A stretch of DNA of 55,798 bases from positions 1 to 55,798 of the forward strand of contig CAJMFH010000017.1 in assembly GCA_905212635.1 (NCBI GenBank), written 5' to 3'. Below, one piece after another: positions 1-8,464 of the stretch (within the stretch, counting starts at the first letter, position 1; every line of letters begins with the position of its first letter). Source of the stretch: an uncultured Lachnoclostridium sp. Lineage in GTDB: Bacteria > Bacillota > Clostridia > Lachnospirales > Lachnospiraceae. The notes beneath the pieces were generated by a model. That model ran no database searches and was not told the origin of the DNA. It worked only from the letters and a program-made list of their open reading frames with translations. The position numbers were made by a program, and so were the translations under genes.

Positions 1-942
1 TATCCGTATCTGCATCTGGAAGTGCTGATCGGATCCGTACGTAATACCAGCCGTGTAGATCACGTATTTCCCCCTTAACATAAAAATAATTTGTATCATG
101 CTGCTGCACATAAGCATGTGCCATTGATGGAAGACAGCCCGAATGAGGCAATCAAAAACAACGTATTTGGTACGTATAAAGTGGCGCTGGCTGCGGATAA
201 ATACGGTACGAGCAAATTTGTATTGATCTCCACCGATAAGGCGGTGAATCCAACAAACATTATGGGAGCATCCAAGAGAATCTGTGAAATGATCGTACAG
301 GGGCTCAGCCGCCAGTCTTCGACAGAATTTGTGGCAGTTCGTTTTGGAAATGTACTGGGAAGCAATGGAAGTGTAATTCCGCTGTTTAAAAAACAGATTG
401 AAGAGGGTGGCCCGGTAACGGTTACTGACAAGCGTATCATCCGTTATTTTATGACGATTCCGGAGGCAGTATCCCTTGTCCTTCAGGCAGGGGCTTTTGC
501 CAAAGGAGGCGAGATTTTTGTCCTTGACATGGGAGAGCCGGTAAAAATTGATGATCTTGCCAGAAACCTCATTAAATTGTCCGGTTATGTACCGGATGAG
601 GATATCAAAATCGTGTATTCCGGTCTTCGCCCCGGAGAAAAATTATATGAAGAGATTTTGATGGATGAAGAGGGACTGACACAGACCGAAAACGAATTGA
701 TCCATATCGGAAAGCCGCTTGAATTTGATGAAAATGAATTTTTTGACCGTCTTCAGATCCTTTACGAAGAGGCATACAGTGAAGTGCCAAATATGAAAGA
801 AATTATTGCGGATATGGTGCCGACGTATCAGTATCGGAACAAAAATACAAAGAAAGATAAGAAAGTGATCGATAAAAAACTTTCTAATTTTTATGAGAAC
901 AGCCGCAAATCCGAGGGAAAGAAGAGGGACGCAAATGATTAA
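1..942 (+). pseudogene. CapD/WbpM-like nucleotide-sugar 4,6-dehydratase, 5'-truncated by the window and broken by an in-frame TAA
   Basis: This is the C-terminal part of a membrane-type UDP-sugar 4,6-dehydratase/epimerase (extended SDR family) of surface polysaccharide synthesis. Visible family motifs are YHAAAHKHVP, the catalytic STDKAVNPTNIMG stretch followed by ASK, and VRFGNVLGSNGSV, with a typical C-terminal tail. The reading frame is open from base 1, where it encodes the preceding strand-turn (EVLIGSVRN), but an ochre codon lies at 76-78, eight codons before the YHAAA motif. The residues around it (PP, stop, HKNN) do not look like the usual E/K-Y-x-P-D-x-V segment although the length is conserved, so a short block appears altered. 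Any product restarted at the TTG at 91 would lack the NAD-binding Rossmann half. The upstream part lies outside the window. The next gene overlaps its stop. A sequencing error remains possible. Confidence 0.82.
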
Positions 943-2086
943 GAAATGTCTGCTTGGTGTCATGCGGCTGCTGCCGCTGCGGAAAGCATTTGTATTGGAA
1001 AGTCATCCGGATCTTTCCGACAATACGTATGCTGTGTACGAAGAATTGTTACGCCGCGACTATCATAAAAAATACAAAATGTACTGGATGAAGACCTTTC
1101 CGGGAAAGCCGGACTGGAATCTGCCGGAGGGCGTTTCTTATTTTGAAAACCAGCCTTCGGGATTTCGAGAGATGCTCCGCCGGGCGTATGTGTTGAACAC
1201 CAGCCGCTATATACTGGACTGCAATTCGTTTGTGAAGAAGAGAAGAAAAGGACAGATTCGATTTCATCTCGGACATGGAATGCCGATTAAGATCGATCTG
1301 GAATACAGCAGAAAAGTTGGAGAGTGTGACCGTTATATGGTGCAGTCTCCGTTTTGGTATGATATTTTTGAAACACAGATTCGGGTACCGGAAGAAGTGC
1401 TGTGCCCTCTGGGATATCCCCGCAATGACGTTCTGGTTCATACAAAAGAAATTCCCAAATGGAACAAAGAAAAGGAAAAATTTGATAAAATTATTTTTTG
1501 GATGCCGACCTACCGACAGCATCGTGCTCATGAGGAAAAGGGGTTAAAGCATGTGTATCCGTATGGGATGCCGTGCGTGGAGACCAAAGAGGACTTACAC
1601 CAGTTAGAAGAACAGCGTGCTGAAAATAATATGCTGTTATTGTTCCGTCCGCATCCGGAGCAGGATCTGAGTGTATTTCAGTAGGAAGAACTTCCTCATA
1701 TCCGGATCGCCGACGATGCTTTTTTGACCTGGCTGGAATGTACTTTATATGAACTTCTGGCGCAGACCGATGCATTGATCACGGATTATTCTTCCGTTTA
1801 TTTTGACTATCTGCTGACCGACCGACCGATCGCCCTTACGATTGCGGACCGTGAAGAATATTTTACCCATTTTACGCTGGCTTTTGCAGATTATAAGGAA
1901 GCAGTTAAGGGATTTTATATTGAAACATTTTCGCAGCTTTCTTCATTTTTAAAAGAGATGGCAGACGGAGTGGACAGCACCCGCGGGGAAAGAATGCAGG
2001 CAAAAGAGAAATATCATACGAAAAATGCCGGAAATTCGGCAAAAGCAATCGTAGATCTGTTAGAAAAAGAGTATCATTTAAAATAA
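935..2086 (+). pseudogene. CDP-glycerol glycerophosphotransferase-like (TagF family) gene interrupted by an in-frame TAG
   Basis: If the stop is ignored the gene encodes 383 residues, a normal length for the glyphos_transf family that polymerises or primes teichoic-acid-like glycerol-phosphate chains at the inner membrane face. Seen motifs are LGHGMPIK (the HG-P-K motif), LLFRPHPEQD, and ALITDYSSVYFDYLL (the ITDYSS active-site region). An amber codon at 1682-1684 separates residue 249 from the conserved HIRI/ITDYSS half. Both halves are in the same frame, so this is a point nonsense mutation, not a frameshift. ATG 935 was chosen because it has an upstream GAGGG and overlaps the preceding stop (940-942), the usual coupled arrangement. 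The first 249 residues alone would lack the second catalytic half. The partner gene upstream is also broken, suggesting decay of one surface-polymer locus. Confidence 0.83.
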
Positions 2087-2101
2087 ATATTGAGAATCAT
2101 C

Positions 2102-2129
2102 TTGACAAATGAATACAATATGCTATACT
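2102..2129 (+). promoter_or_regulatory. SigA promoter for the RND exporter gene
   Basis: TTGACA (2102-2107) is followed after 16 bases by TATACT (2124-2129), with a TG at 2121-2122 giving an extended -10. It lies about 65 bases before the start of the exporter gene, which has its own AAGGAGG site. Confidence 0.75.
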
Positions 2130-2148
2130 CTTAAACTATAAAAAAAAC

Positions 2149-2161
2149 TTAACGTGGTTAA
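2149..2161. promoter_or_regulatory. Small palindrome in the exporter leader, possible operator
   Basis: TTAAC-GTG-GTTAA is a perfect 5+3+5 inverted repeat some 20 bases after the -10 element. Its position suits a repressor site, but the arms are short and AT-rich, so this is only a candidate. No regulator gene is adjacent. Confidence 0.25.
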
Positions 2162-2195
2162 ATAATTAGCAAAGCATCTTGTAAGGAGGATTACG

Positions 2196-5100
2196 ATGTT
2201 ATCAAAACTTAGTGTACGAAAACCTTATACGGTTCTCGTGGCAGTGGTGTTAGTAATCGTGCTTGGCATCCTGTCATTCAGCAACATGAGTACGGATCTT
2301 ATGCCGGACATGGAATTTCCCTATGCCATCGTTATGACGACATATCCGGGAGCAAGTCCGGAAGAAATTGAAACGGCAGTGACAAAGCCGGTGGAACAGG
2401 CAATGGCAAGTATTACCAATATGAAACAGGTATCTTCGGTTTCCAATAGTAATATGTCGGTTGTTATCCTGGAATTTAATGAAAATACAGATATGAATTC
2501 CGCAACGATCGATATGCGCGAGAGTCTGGATACCGTTTCCGCACAGTGGGATGACAGCATCGGAAATCCGACGATCATGAAGATCAATCCGGATATGATG
2601 CCGATCATGGTAGCGGCACTTGATTATGACAATATGGATAGTGTCGGTGTTACGGAAAAAGCTGAAAATGATATTATACCGGAACTGGAAAGCGTAGAAG
2701 GTGTGGCTTCTGTCAGTGCTTCCGGGGAAGTGGATAAAAAGATCGAAGTCATTATTCAGGAAGACAAGATCAAGGAAATGAACCAGAAAGTTCAGGACGC
2801 GATCGATGGAAAACTTCAGGATGCTTCCGATAAGATTGAAAAGAATAAAAATAAGATTCAGGACGGAAAAGATACGTTATCCGACAAGCAGGATCAGGCA
2901 GCTGATAAATTGGCAAAAGGGGAAGCAAAGTTAAATCAGTCCTCGGAAAAGATGAAAAAGACACTGGAGACGATCAACACCAATTTGAAGACGATCGAAT
3001 CCAAAGAAAAAGAACTGAAAACGGCAGAAAAGCAGTTAAAGACCGGGCTGGCACAGATCAGTACGCAGAAAGCAAGCCTTCAGGCAACTATTAAGACGCT
3101 GACTGCGACAAAAACCTCTCTTACCCAGCTGCAAACAAGTCTTTCCGCTCTGACAGAGCAGAAGCAGGCGCTGGAAACCCAGATTGCAGCGGTAGGGGAA
3201 AACGCAGAACTGAAAAGCCAGCTGGATGCAGTGAATACTCAGCTTACCGTAATGCAGCAGAAACTGACAGAACAGGGAATGACGCAGGACGACCTCCCGG
3301 GTAAAATCACGGAAGTAGACGCAGGTCTTACCAAAGCGCAGGAGGGAATGCAGACCATCACCGCACAGGAAAAGAAACTGGCAGCCAGCAAAAAGCAGTT
3401 AAAGAGCGGGAAGAAAAAGATTGCTGCCGGAAAGGCAAAACTTCTTGATGCCAAAGATAAACTGGAAAAAGGACAGATTTCTGTTGAGGAAGCGAAAAAT
3501 GAGATCAGCAAACAGAAAGTGCTGGTTGCGATCAAACTGAGTGTGGCAGAAGTTCAGGTAAATACCGGAGAGAGTAAACTCGACGAAGCAGAGAAACAGT
3601 TAAAAGACAGTAAAAAAACAACCAAAGAAGGGGCAGATCTGAAAAAGATCATTACCAAATCGATGGTTGAGAACATATTAAAAGCAGAAAACTTTGATAT
3701 GCCGGCTGGTTATATTACGGATAATGAGGCTTCTTATCTTGTCAAAGTCGGTGAGAAAGTAGAAAGCCAGAAAGATATTGAAAATCTCGTGATCTGCGAT
3801 ATGGGATTCGATGATCTGGATCCAATCCGGCTTTCAGATGTGGCAGATATCGCAGTAACCGATAATTCCGAAGATGTGTACACAATGGTAAATGGAAATC
3901 CGGCAGTTGCACTTACAATGGAAAAAGCGACGGGATATTCTACCGGAGATGTTACCAAACGTTTGGAAAGCCGTCTGGATCAGCTGGAAAAAGACAATGA
4001 GGGATTACATACCACCGTTCTTATGAATCAGGGACTGTACATTGATCTTGTTGTCAATTCAGTAGTAGATAACCTGTTGTATGGAGCCTTGTTCTCCATC
4101 ATCATCTTACTGCTGTTCTTAAAGGATCTGCGGCCGACCTTTATCGTTGCCTGTTCAATCCCGCTCAGTGTTGTGGCAGCGGTTGTATTGATGTATTTCA
4201 GCGGTGTGACCCTGAACGTCATTTCTCTGTCAGGACTTGCGCTTGGCGTCGGAATGTTAGTGGATAACTCCGTCGTTGTTATTGAAAATATATTCCGACT
4301 GCGAAATGAAGAGGGTTACAGCATCAAGGAAGCATCGATCGAAGGAGCAAAACAGGTCGGTGGAGCAATTCTTGCCTCTACCCTTACGACGATCTGTGTA
4401 TTTGTACCGATCGTATTTACCGAAGGAATTACGAGACAGTTATTTACAGACCTTGCCCTGACACTTGCGTACTCGCTGCTTGCCAGTCTTGTCGTTGCTC
4501 TGACACTGGTGCCGGCGATGTCTCAGGGAATGCTCCGCAAAGTAAAAGATAATCCGAATAAGCTGATCATAAAGATTCAGAATCTGTATGGAAAAGTACT
4601 TTCTGTGCTTCTTCATAAAAAGATATTTGTTTTGCTTGGTGCCCTTGTGCTGCTGGTTGCATTTGCCCTTTTGTCTGTGTCAAGAGGAACGGCTTTTATG
4701 CCGGAGATGCGTAGTACACAGATGACAGCGACAATCTCCATTCCGAAAGACGATGATACCATGAGTAAACAGGATCTGTATGAAAAATCCAATGAAGTTA
4801 TGGATCAGTTCCTGAAAGTAGATGGAGTAGAGACCGTTGGTGCGATGTCCGGCGGTGGCGGTATGATGTCGATGATGTCCGGCGGTTCTGATTCCATTTC
4901 GGTATATATGCTTTTAAATGAAGACAATAAACGATCCAATCAGGATATCAAAAAAGAAATGGAAGAAAAGGTAAAAGACATTCCATGCGATGTGTCAATT
5001 GAGGCATCGGCAATGGACATGAGTTCCATGTTTGGTTCCGGTATCACGATGCGGATCAAAGGAAAAGATCTGGATAAATTGCAGAAGATTTCCGAAGATA

Positions 5101-6158
5101 TAATGAAGCAGTTAGACGGTGTCGAGGGAATTACAGAAATTACCAATGGCATGGAAGACGCAAGTCAGGAATTCCGAATCACCGTAAAGAAAGACAAAGC
5201 AATGGAATATTCACTGACGGTAGCCCAGGTGTTCCAGCAGATCAATGCGCGTGTAAAAGATGCTTCTTCTGCGACAACATTGTCTACGGATACCGAAGAC
5301 CTTGATGTATATGTAAGCGATGAAAAAGATGAGAAACTCAAACGAAGTGACATTGAGAAGATGAAGATTGAGTATACCGATTCGCAGACCCAGAAGACCA
5401 AGAAGGTAAAATTGTCAAAGATCGCGGACTTCAGTATGGCAGATACTCCATCTTCCATTAACCGTATCAACCAGACGAGATATATGACAGTATCCCTTAC
5501 CTTGGGAGACGATTACAATGTCGGACTGGTAAGTAATGACGTGCATGCCATACTGGACAAATATGAAATGCCATCCGGATATGAATTGGAATTTACCGGA
5601 GAAGATGAAACCATCAATGAGTCTATTAAACAGGTTGCTCTGATGTTTATCGTCGGTGTCATCTTCATGTATTTGATCATGGTTGCCCAGTTCCAGTCCC
5701 TGTTGTCACCATTTATTATCCTGTTTACGATCCCGCTTGCCTTTACCGGCGGATTTATGGGACTCTGGATATCCGGAAGCGAAGTAAGTGTCATCGCATT
5801 GATCGGATTTGTCATGCTTTCCGGTATCATTGTAAACAATGGTATCGTGCTGGTAGACTATATCAATCAGCTGCGAGAACGTGGGGTAACCAAATACGAA
5901 GCGATCGTCGAAGCCGGAAAAACCAGACTTCGTCCAATCCTTATGACGGCATTGACGACCATCCTTGGTCTGCTCCCAATGATCATAAGCAGTGACAGTG
6001 GTTCGGATATGATCCGTCCAATGTCCATCGTAACGATCGGCGGATTGATTTATGGTACGCTTCTGACGCTGTTTGTTGTGCCATGTATCTATGCAATCCT
6101 GAATCGTAAAAAAGACCGCACCGTGCAGATGGAAATTGAAAAGAAATCCGAAAAATAG
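2196..6158 (+). CDS. RND (HAE1/AcrB-like) family exporter with a large coiled-coil insertion
   Basis: This 1320-residue inner-membrane secondary transporter is about 270 residues longer than AcrB-type proteins. TM1 is at about 10-30. The porter subdomains follow, and then a Lys/Glu/Gln-rich heptad region from about 190 to 475 that predicts a long antiparallel coiled-coil hairpin, inserted where AcrB has its docking subdomain. The central TM bundle (about 625-780) holds the proton-relay motif GVGMLVDNSVVVIEN. The second repeat begins at about 808 with TM7. A Met/Gly-rich stretch (GGGGMMSMMSGG, near 888) sits in the second porter half. The C-terminal TM bundle ends with LRPILMTALTTILGL. No membrane-fusion protein or outer-membrane channel gene is adjacent, as expected for a monoderm. 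The substrate is unknown; the family includes SwrC/YerP, which exports surfactin-like amphiphiles. ATG 2196 follows AAGGAGG by the usual spacing. Confidence 0.92.
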   Translation: MLSKLSVRKPYTVLVAVVLVIVLGILSFSNMSTDLMPDMEFPYAIVMTTYPGASPEEIETAVTKPVEQAMASITNMKQVSSVSNSNMSVVILEFNENTDMNSATIDMRESLDTVSAQWDDSIGNPTIMKINPDMMPIMVAALDYDNMDSVGVTEKAENDIIPELESVEGVASVSASGEVDKKIEVIIQEDKIKEMNQKVQDAIDGKLQDASDKIEKNKNKIQDGKDTLSDKQDQAADKLAKGEAKLNQSSEKMKKTLETINTNLKTIESKEKELKTAEKQLKTGLAQISTQKASLQATIKTLTATKTSLTQLQTSLSALTEQKQALETQIAAVGENAELKSQLDAVNTQLTVMQQKLTEQGMTQDDLPGKITEVDAGLTKAQEGMQTITAQEKKLAASKKQLKSGKKKIAAGKAKLLDAKDKLEKGQISVEEAKNEISKQKVLVAIKLSVAEVQVNTGESKLDEAEKQLKDSKKTTKEGADLKKIITKSMVENILKAENFDMPAGYITDNEASYLVKVGEKVESQKDIENLVICDMGFDDLDPIRLSDVADIAVTDNSEDVYTMVNGNPAVALTMEKATGYSTGDVTKRLESRLDQLEKDNEGLHTTVLMNQGLYIDLVVNSVVDNLLYGALFSIIILLLFLKDLRPTFIVACSIPLSVVAAVVLMYFSGVTLNVISLSGLALGVGMLVDNSVVVIENIFRLRNEEGYSIKEASIEGAKQVGGAILASTLTTICVFVPIVFTEGITRQLFTDLALTLAYSLLASLVVALTLVPAMSQGMLRKVKDNPNKLIIKIQNLYGKVLSVLLHKKIFVLLGALVLLVAFALLSVSRGTAFMPEMRSTQMTATISIPKDDDTMSKQDLYEKSNEVMDQFLKVDGVETVGAMSGGGGMMSMMSGGSDSISVYMLLNEDNKRSNQDIKKEMEEKVKDIPCDVSIEASAMDMSSMFGSGITMRIKGKDLDKLQKISEDIMKQLDGVEGITEITNGMEDASQEFRITVKKDKAMEYSLTVAQVFQQINARVKDASSATTLSTDTEDLDVYVSDEKDEKLKRSDIEKMKIEYTDSQTQKTKKVKLSKIADFSMADTPSSINRINQTRYMTVSLTLGDDYNVGLVSNDVHAILDKYEMPSGYELEFTGEDETINESIKQVALMFIVGVIFMYLIMVAQFQSLLSPFIILFTIPLAFTGGFMGLWISGSEVSVIALIGFVMLSGIIVNNGIVLVDYINQLRERGVTKYEAIVEAGKTRLRPILMTALTTILGLLPMIISSDSGSDMIRPMSIVTIGGLIYGTLLTLFVVPCIYAILNRKKDRTVQMEIEKKSEK

Positions 6159-6159
6159 G

Positions 6160-6188
6160 TTGCAACAAAAATAGAAAAAGAATATAAT
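6160..6188 (+). promoter_or_regulatory. Promoter abutting the terminator hairpin before murI
   Basis: TTGCAA (6160-6165), a 17-base spacer and a perfect TATAAT (6183-6188) lie immediately after the exporter stop. The predicted start point (about 6195) falls inside the left arm of the hairpin at 6189-6226. It probably serves murI. Confidence 0.6.
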
Positions 6189-6226
6189 AAAAAGGTCATG
6201 ATAAGAGTAACTATCATGACCTTTTT
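6189..6226 (+). terminator. Rho-independent terminator after the RND gene
   Basis: A perfect 14-bp stem (AAAAAGGTCATGAT pairing with ATCATGACCTTTTT) with a 10-base loop ends in five Ts. It closes the exporter transcript. The poly-A on the left arm would also let it act on the opposite strand. Confidence 0.85.
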
Positions 6227-6247
6227 GAGAATTGGAGGATGGATAAG

Positions 6248-7060
6248 ATGAACGCACCGATAGGAGTGTTTGACTCCGGTGTAGGAGGACTGACGGTAGT
6301 AAAAGAGATTATGCGGCAGCTTCCGGCCGAGAGTTTGGTTTATTTTGGGGACACGGCAAGAGTGCCGTATGGAAGTAAATCACAAAAGACCGTTTGTAAA
6401 TATAGTAAGCAGATTGTACGTTTTTTGCAGACCAAACAGGTAAAAGCCATCGTTGTGGCTTGTAATACGGCCAGTGCACTTGCTTTGGATGAAATACGCG
6501 CCGATATTGATATCCCGATCATTGGTGTAGTGGAACCGGGCGCAATTATGGCTGCCAATACGACACGAACCAATAACATCGGTATCATTGGAACGGAAAG
6601 TACGATCAAAAGTGGTGTCTACAGCAAATATCTTCATAAGATCAATCCGGAGATCACGGTGGTAAGCAAGGCATGTCCATTGTTTGTACCGCTTGTCGAA
6701 GAGGGACTGTGGGAAGACCGCGTAACCGAAGATATCGCGGGACGATATCTGCATGAATTCAAAGAATATGATATTGATTCGCTCATTCTCGGCTGTACGC
6801 ATTATCCGTTGTTAAAACGGACAATCGGCAGAGAAGTGGGGGAAAATGTCAAACTGGTTAATCCGGCTTATGAAACGGCAAAATCCCTGAAACTTCTGCT
6901 GGCAGAAAATAATCTGCTCAACACACTTGGCATAGAGGACGAAGAGCCGACATATGATTATTATGTCAGTGACGGCATGGAAAAGTTTATCTCCTTTGCG
7001 GACGATGTTCTTTCCTGTCACGTGAACTCAGCTGAGGTGGTGGATATTGAGGCGTATTAA
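6248..7060 (+). CDS. murI: Glutamate racemase
   Basis: Converts L-glutamate to D-glutamate for peptidoglycan; cytoplasmic and cofactor-independent. The protein shows the N-terminal IGVFDSGVGGLTVV motif, the first catalytic cysteine in VVACNTASA and the second in LILGCTHYPLL, at the expected spacing, and the usual family length (270 residues). An ATG at 6239 directly abuts the GGAGG at 6234-6238 and cannot be used efficiently; ATG 6248, nine bases after it, gives the family-typical N-terminus. The 3' end overlaps the start of a wall peptidase gene, so the two are probably co-translated and both act on the cell wall. Confidence 0.96.
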   Translation: MNAPIGVFDSGVGGLTVVKEIMRQLPAESLVYFGDTARVPYGSKSQKTVCKYSKQIVRFLQTKQVKAIVVACNTASALALDEIRADIDIPIIGVVEPGAIMAANTTRTNNIGIIGTESTIKSGVYSKYLHKINPEITVVSKACPLFVPLVEEGLWEDRVTEDIAGRYLHEFKEYDIDSLILGCTHYPLLKRTIGREVGENVKLVNPAYETAKSLKLLLAENNLLNTLGIEDEEPTYDYYVSDGMEKFISFADDVLSCHVNSAEVVDIEAY

Positions 7061-7844
7061 GTATCATGGGACGAAGAGAAAAACAGCAGTAAAATGGATC
7101 ACGGTGGTATTGGTCTTTTTGATCATTCCGTTGGAAACAAGGTGGATTCTGACCGGAGCAATGGCGGTAAACAGTACTCCACTGGAACAAAATCTGGAGA
7201 ATTTCCGGTCATTTGAACTTCCGGTAGAGGAAGAAAATGACAATTACAGGAAACTGGCACTGCGTCAGCTCTATTATGAGCAGCGGAGAGCCTATCAGAA
7301 AGTTCCGTGCTTTTTTGCATGGCAGTTAGACAAAGAGGTTCTCGCAGGCTGGGAAGACGCCTATGCGACGGTACTCAGTGATCTGAAATGTTTCCCGGTT
7401 GGATACGATGGTACGTATGGAGAGACCGTAGCATATGAAAACTCCTGGAATATGGCAAGAAATTATGGAGGAAACCGAAGACATGAAGGAGTCGATCTCA
7501 TGACTTCGAACAATAAACCCGGATATTTTCCGGCAGTGAGTATCTGTGACGGAACCATTGAAAAGATGGGCTGGCTGGAACTGGGAGGCTACCGGCTTGG
7601 CATACGGAGCACACACGGGGCGTATCTGTATTATGCACATCTGGATTCATACCGCAAGGGACTTGCAATCGGAGATACGGTAAAAGCCGGTGATATTTTG
7701 GGATACCTTGGAAATACCGGATATGGAAAAGAAGGAACCAAAGGAAAATTTGATGTGCACCTGCACTTTGGAATTTATGTGGATATTGAAGGGAAAGAAG
7801 TCAGCGTCAATCCCTATTATATATTAAAATGGCTCGAACAATAG
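7047..7844 (+). CDS. M23 family (LytM-like) zinc metallopeptidase, membrane-anchored
   Basis: A 265-residue protein with one N-terminal hydrophobic segment (about 16-36) after a basic start, giving an anchored extracellular enzyme. The C-terminal half is an M23 lysostaphin-type domain with zinc ligands in HEGVDL (H..D) and in VHLHFG (HxH), plus the typical YYAHLDS and GYLGNTG strands. It would cleave peptide cross-bridges of peptidoglycan during wall remodelling; the exact bond is unknown. The start is TTG 7047 with GGTGG upstream, overlapping the end of murI by 14 bases; no other in-frame start precedes the membrane segment. Position right after murI supports a wall role. Confidence 0.9.
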   Translation: MRRIKYHGTKRKTAVKWITVVLVFLIIPLETRWILTGAMAVNSTPLEQNLENFRSFELPVEEENDNYRKLALRQLYYEQRRAYQKVPCFFAWQLDKEVLAGWEDAYATVLSDLKCFPVGYDGTYGETVAYENSWNMARNYGGNRRHEGVDLMTSNNKPGYFPAVSICDGTIEKMGWLELGGYRLGIRSTHGAYLYYAHLDSYRKGLAIGDTVKAGDILGYLGNTGYGKEGTKGKFDVHLHFGIYVDIEGKEVSVNPYYILKWLEQ

Positions 7845-7863
7845 AGAGAAAAGGATGGAATAC

Positions 7864-8445
7864 ATGATGGAACGATGGAAGGGAACCAAATGTCAATTTG
7901 GATATATTAACAAACAGAAAAAATTTCAGTTTGTGATGCTTATGCTGTATGTGCTGATCGGAGTAGGATTATTTCTAATCGGTCTTGCCGTGCATAAGAC
8001 ACGGGCAAATTTGTTTACAGTATTGGGAATTCTGATGGTTCTTCCGGCTGCGAAACGAGTGATCGCGCTGGTTCTTATGGTGCCCAGAAAATCCGTGGAA
8101 AAAGAACGGTATGAGAAAGTGCAGGGGGCATTGCCGGAAAGTGCCGCACTTTTGACCGATTATGTGTTTACTTCGACGGAAAAAGTGATGGCGCTGGATT
8201 TTGTTATTGTAATGAATAAAAATGTATATGGCATTAAAAATGGAAAGAAAACCGACGATGCCTATGTGGAGAAATATCTTTCGGAGACAATATCTGCCGG
8301 TGCAAGAGGATACCGGGTACAGCTTTTTGAGAATGATGATGCTTTTCTGGCAATGTTAAAACGAAGTGAGAGAAAAGAGACGGCACCGGAAGAACGCCCG
8401 GTTCAGGACAAGATAGTGCATGATCTTACGATCATTGCCGTGTAA
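7864..8445 (+). CDS. Hypothetical protein with two N-terminal membrane segments
   Basis: About 193 residues, with no family recognised. Two adjacent hydrophobic segments (about 22-42 and 48-68) form a hairpin, followed by a charged soluble C-terminal domain of about 120 residues with a repeated strand/helix pattern and a disordered Glu/Arg-rich tail. An ATG at 7855 touches the AAAAGG ribosome site, so ATG 7864 (or 7867) nine bases after it is preferred. It lies 19 bases after the peptidase gene and just before the pseudouridine synthase, so it belongs to the murI operon. The soluble part probably faces the cytoplasm. Function unknown. Confidence 0.75.
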   Translation: MMERWKGTKCQFGYINKQKKFQFVMLMLYVLIGVGLFLIGLAVHKTRANLFTVLGILMVLPAAKRVIALVLMVPRKSVEKERYEKVQGALPESAALLTDYVFTSTEKVMALDFVIVMNKNVYGIKNGKKTDDAYVEKYLSETISAGARGYRVQLFENDDAFLAMLKRSERKETAPEERPVQDKIVHDLTIIAV

Positions 8446-8464
8446 GGAAGAAAGGTGTTATTTT

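Noticed and set aside
1..2086. Genetic code with reassigned stop codons to explain the in-frame stops
   Set aside because: One stop is TAA and the other TAG, while normal genes around them end in TAA, TAG and TGA without read-through, so simple nonsense mutations are the better explanation.
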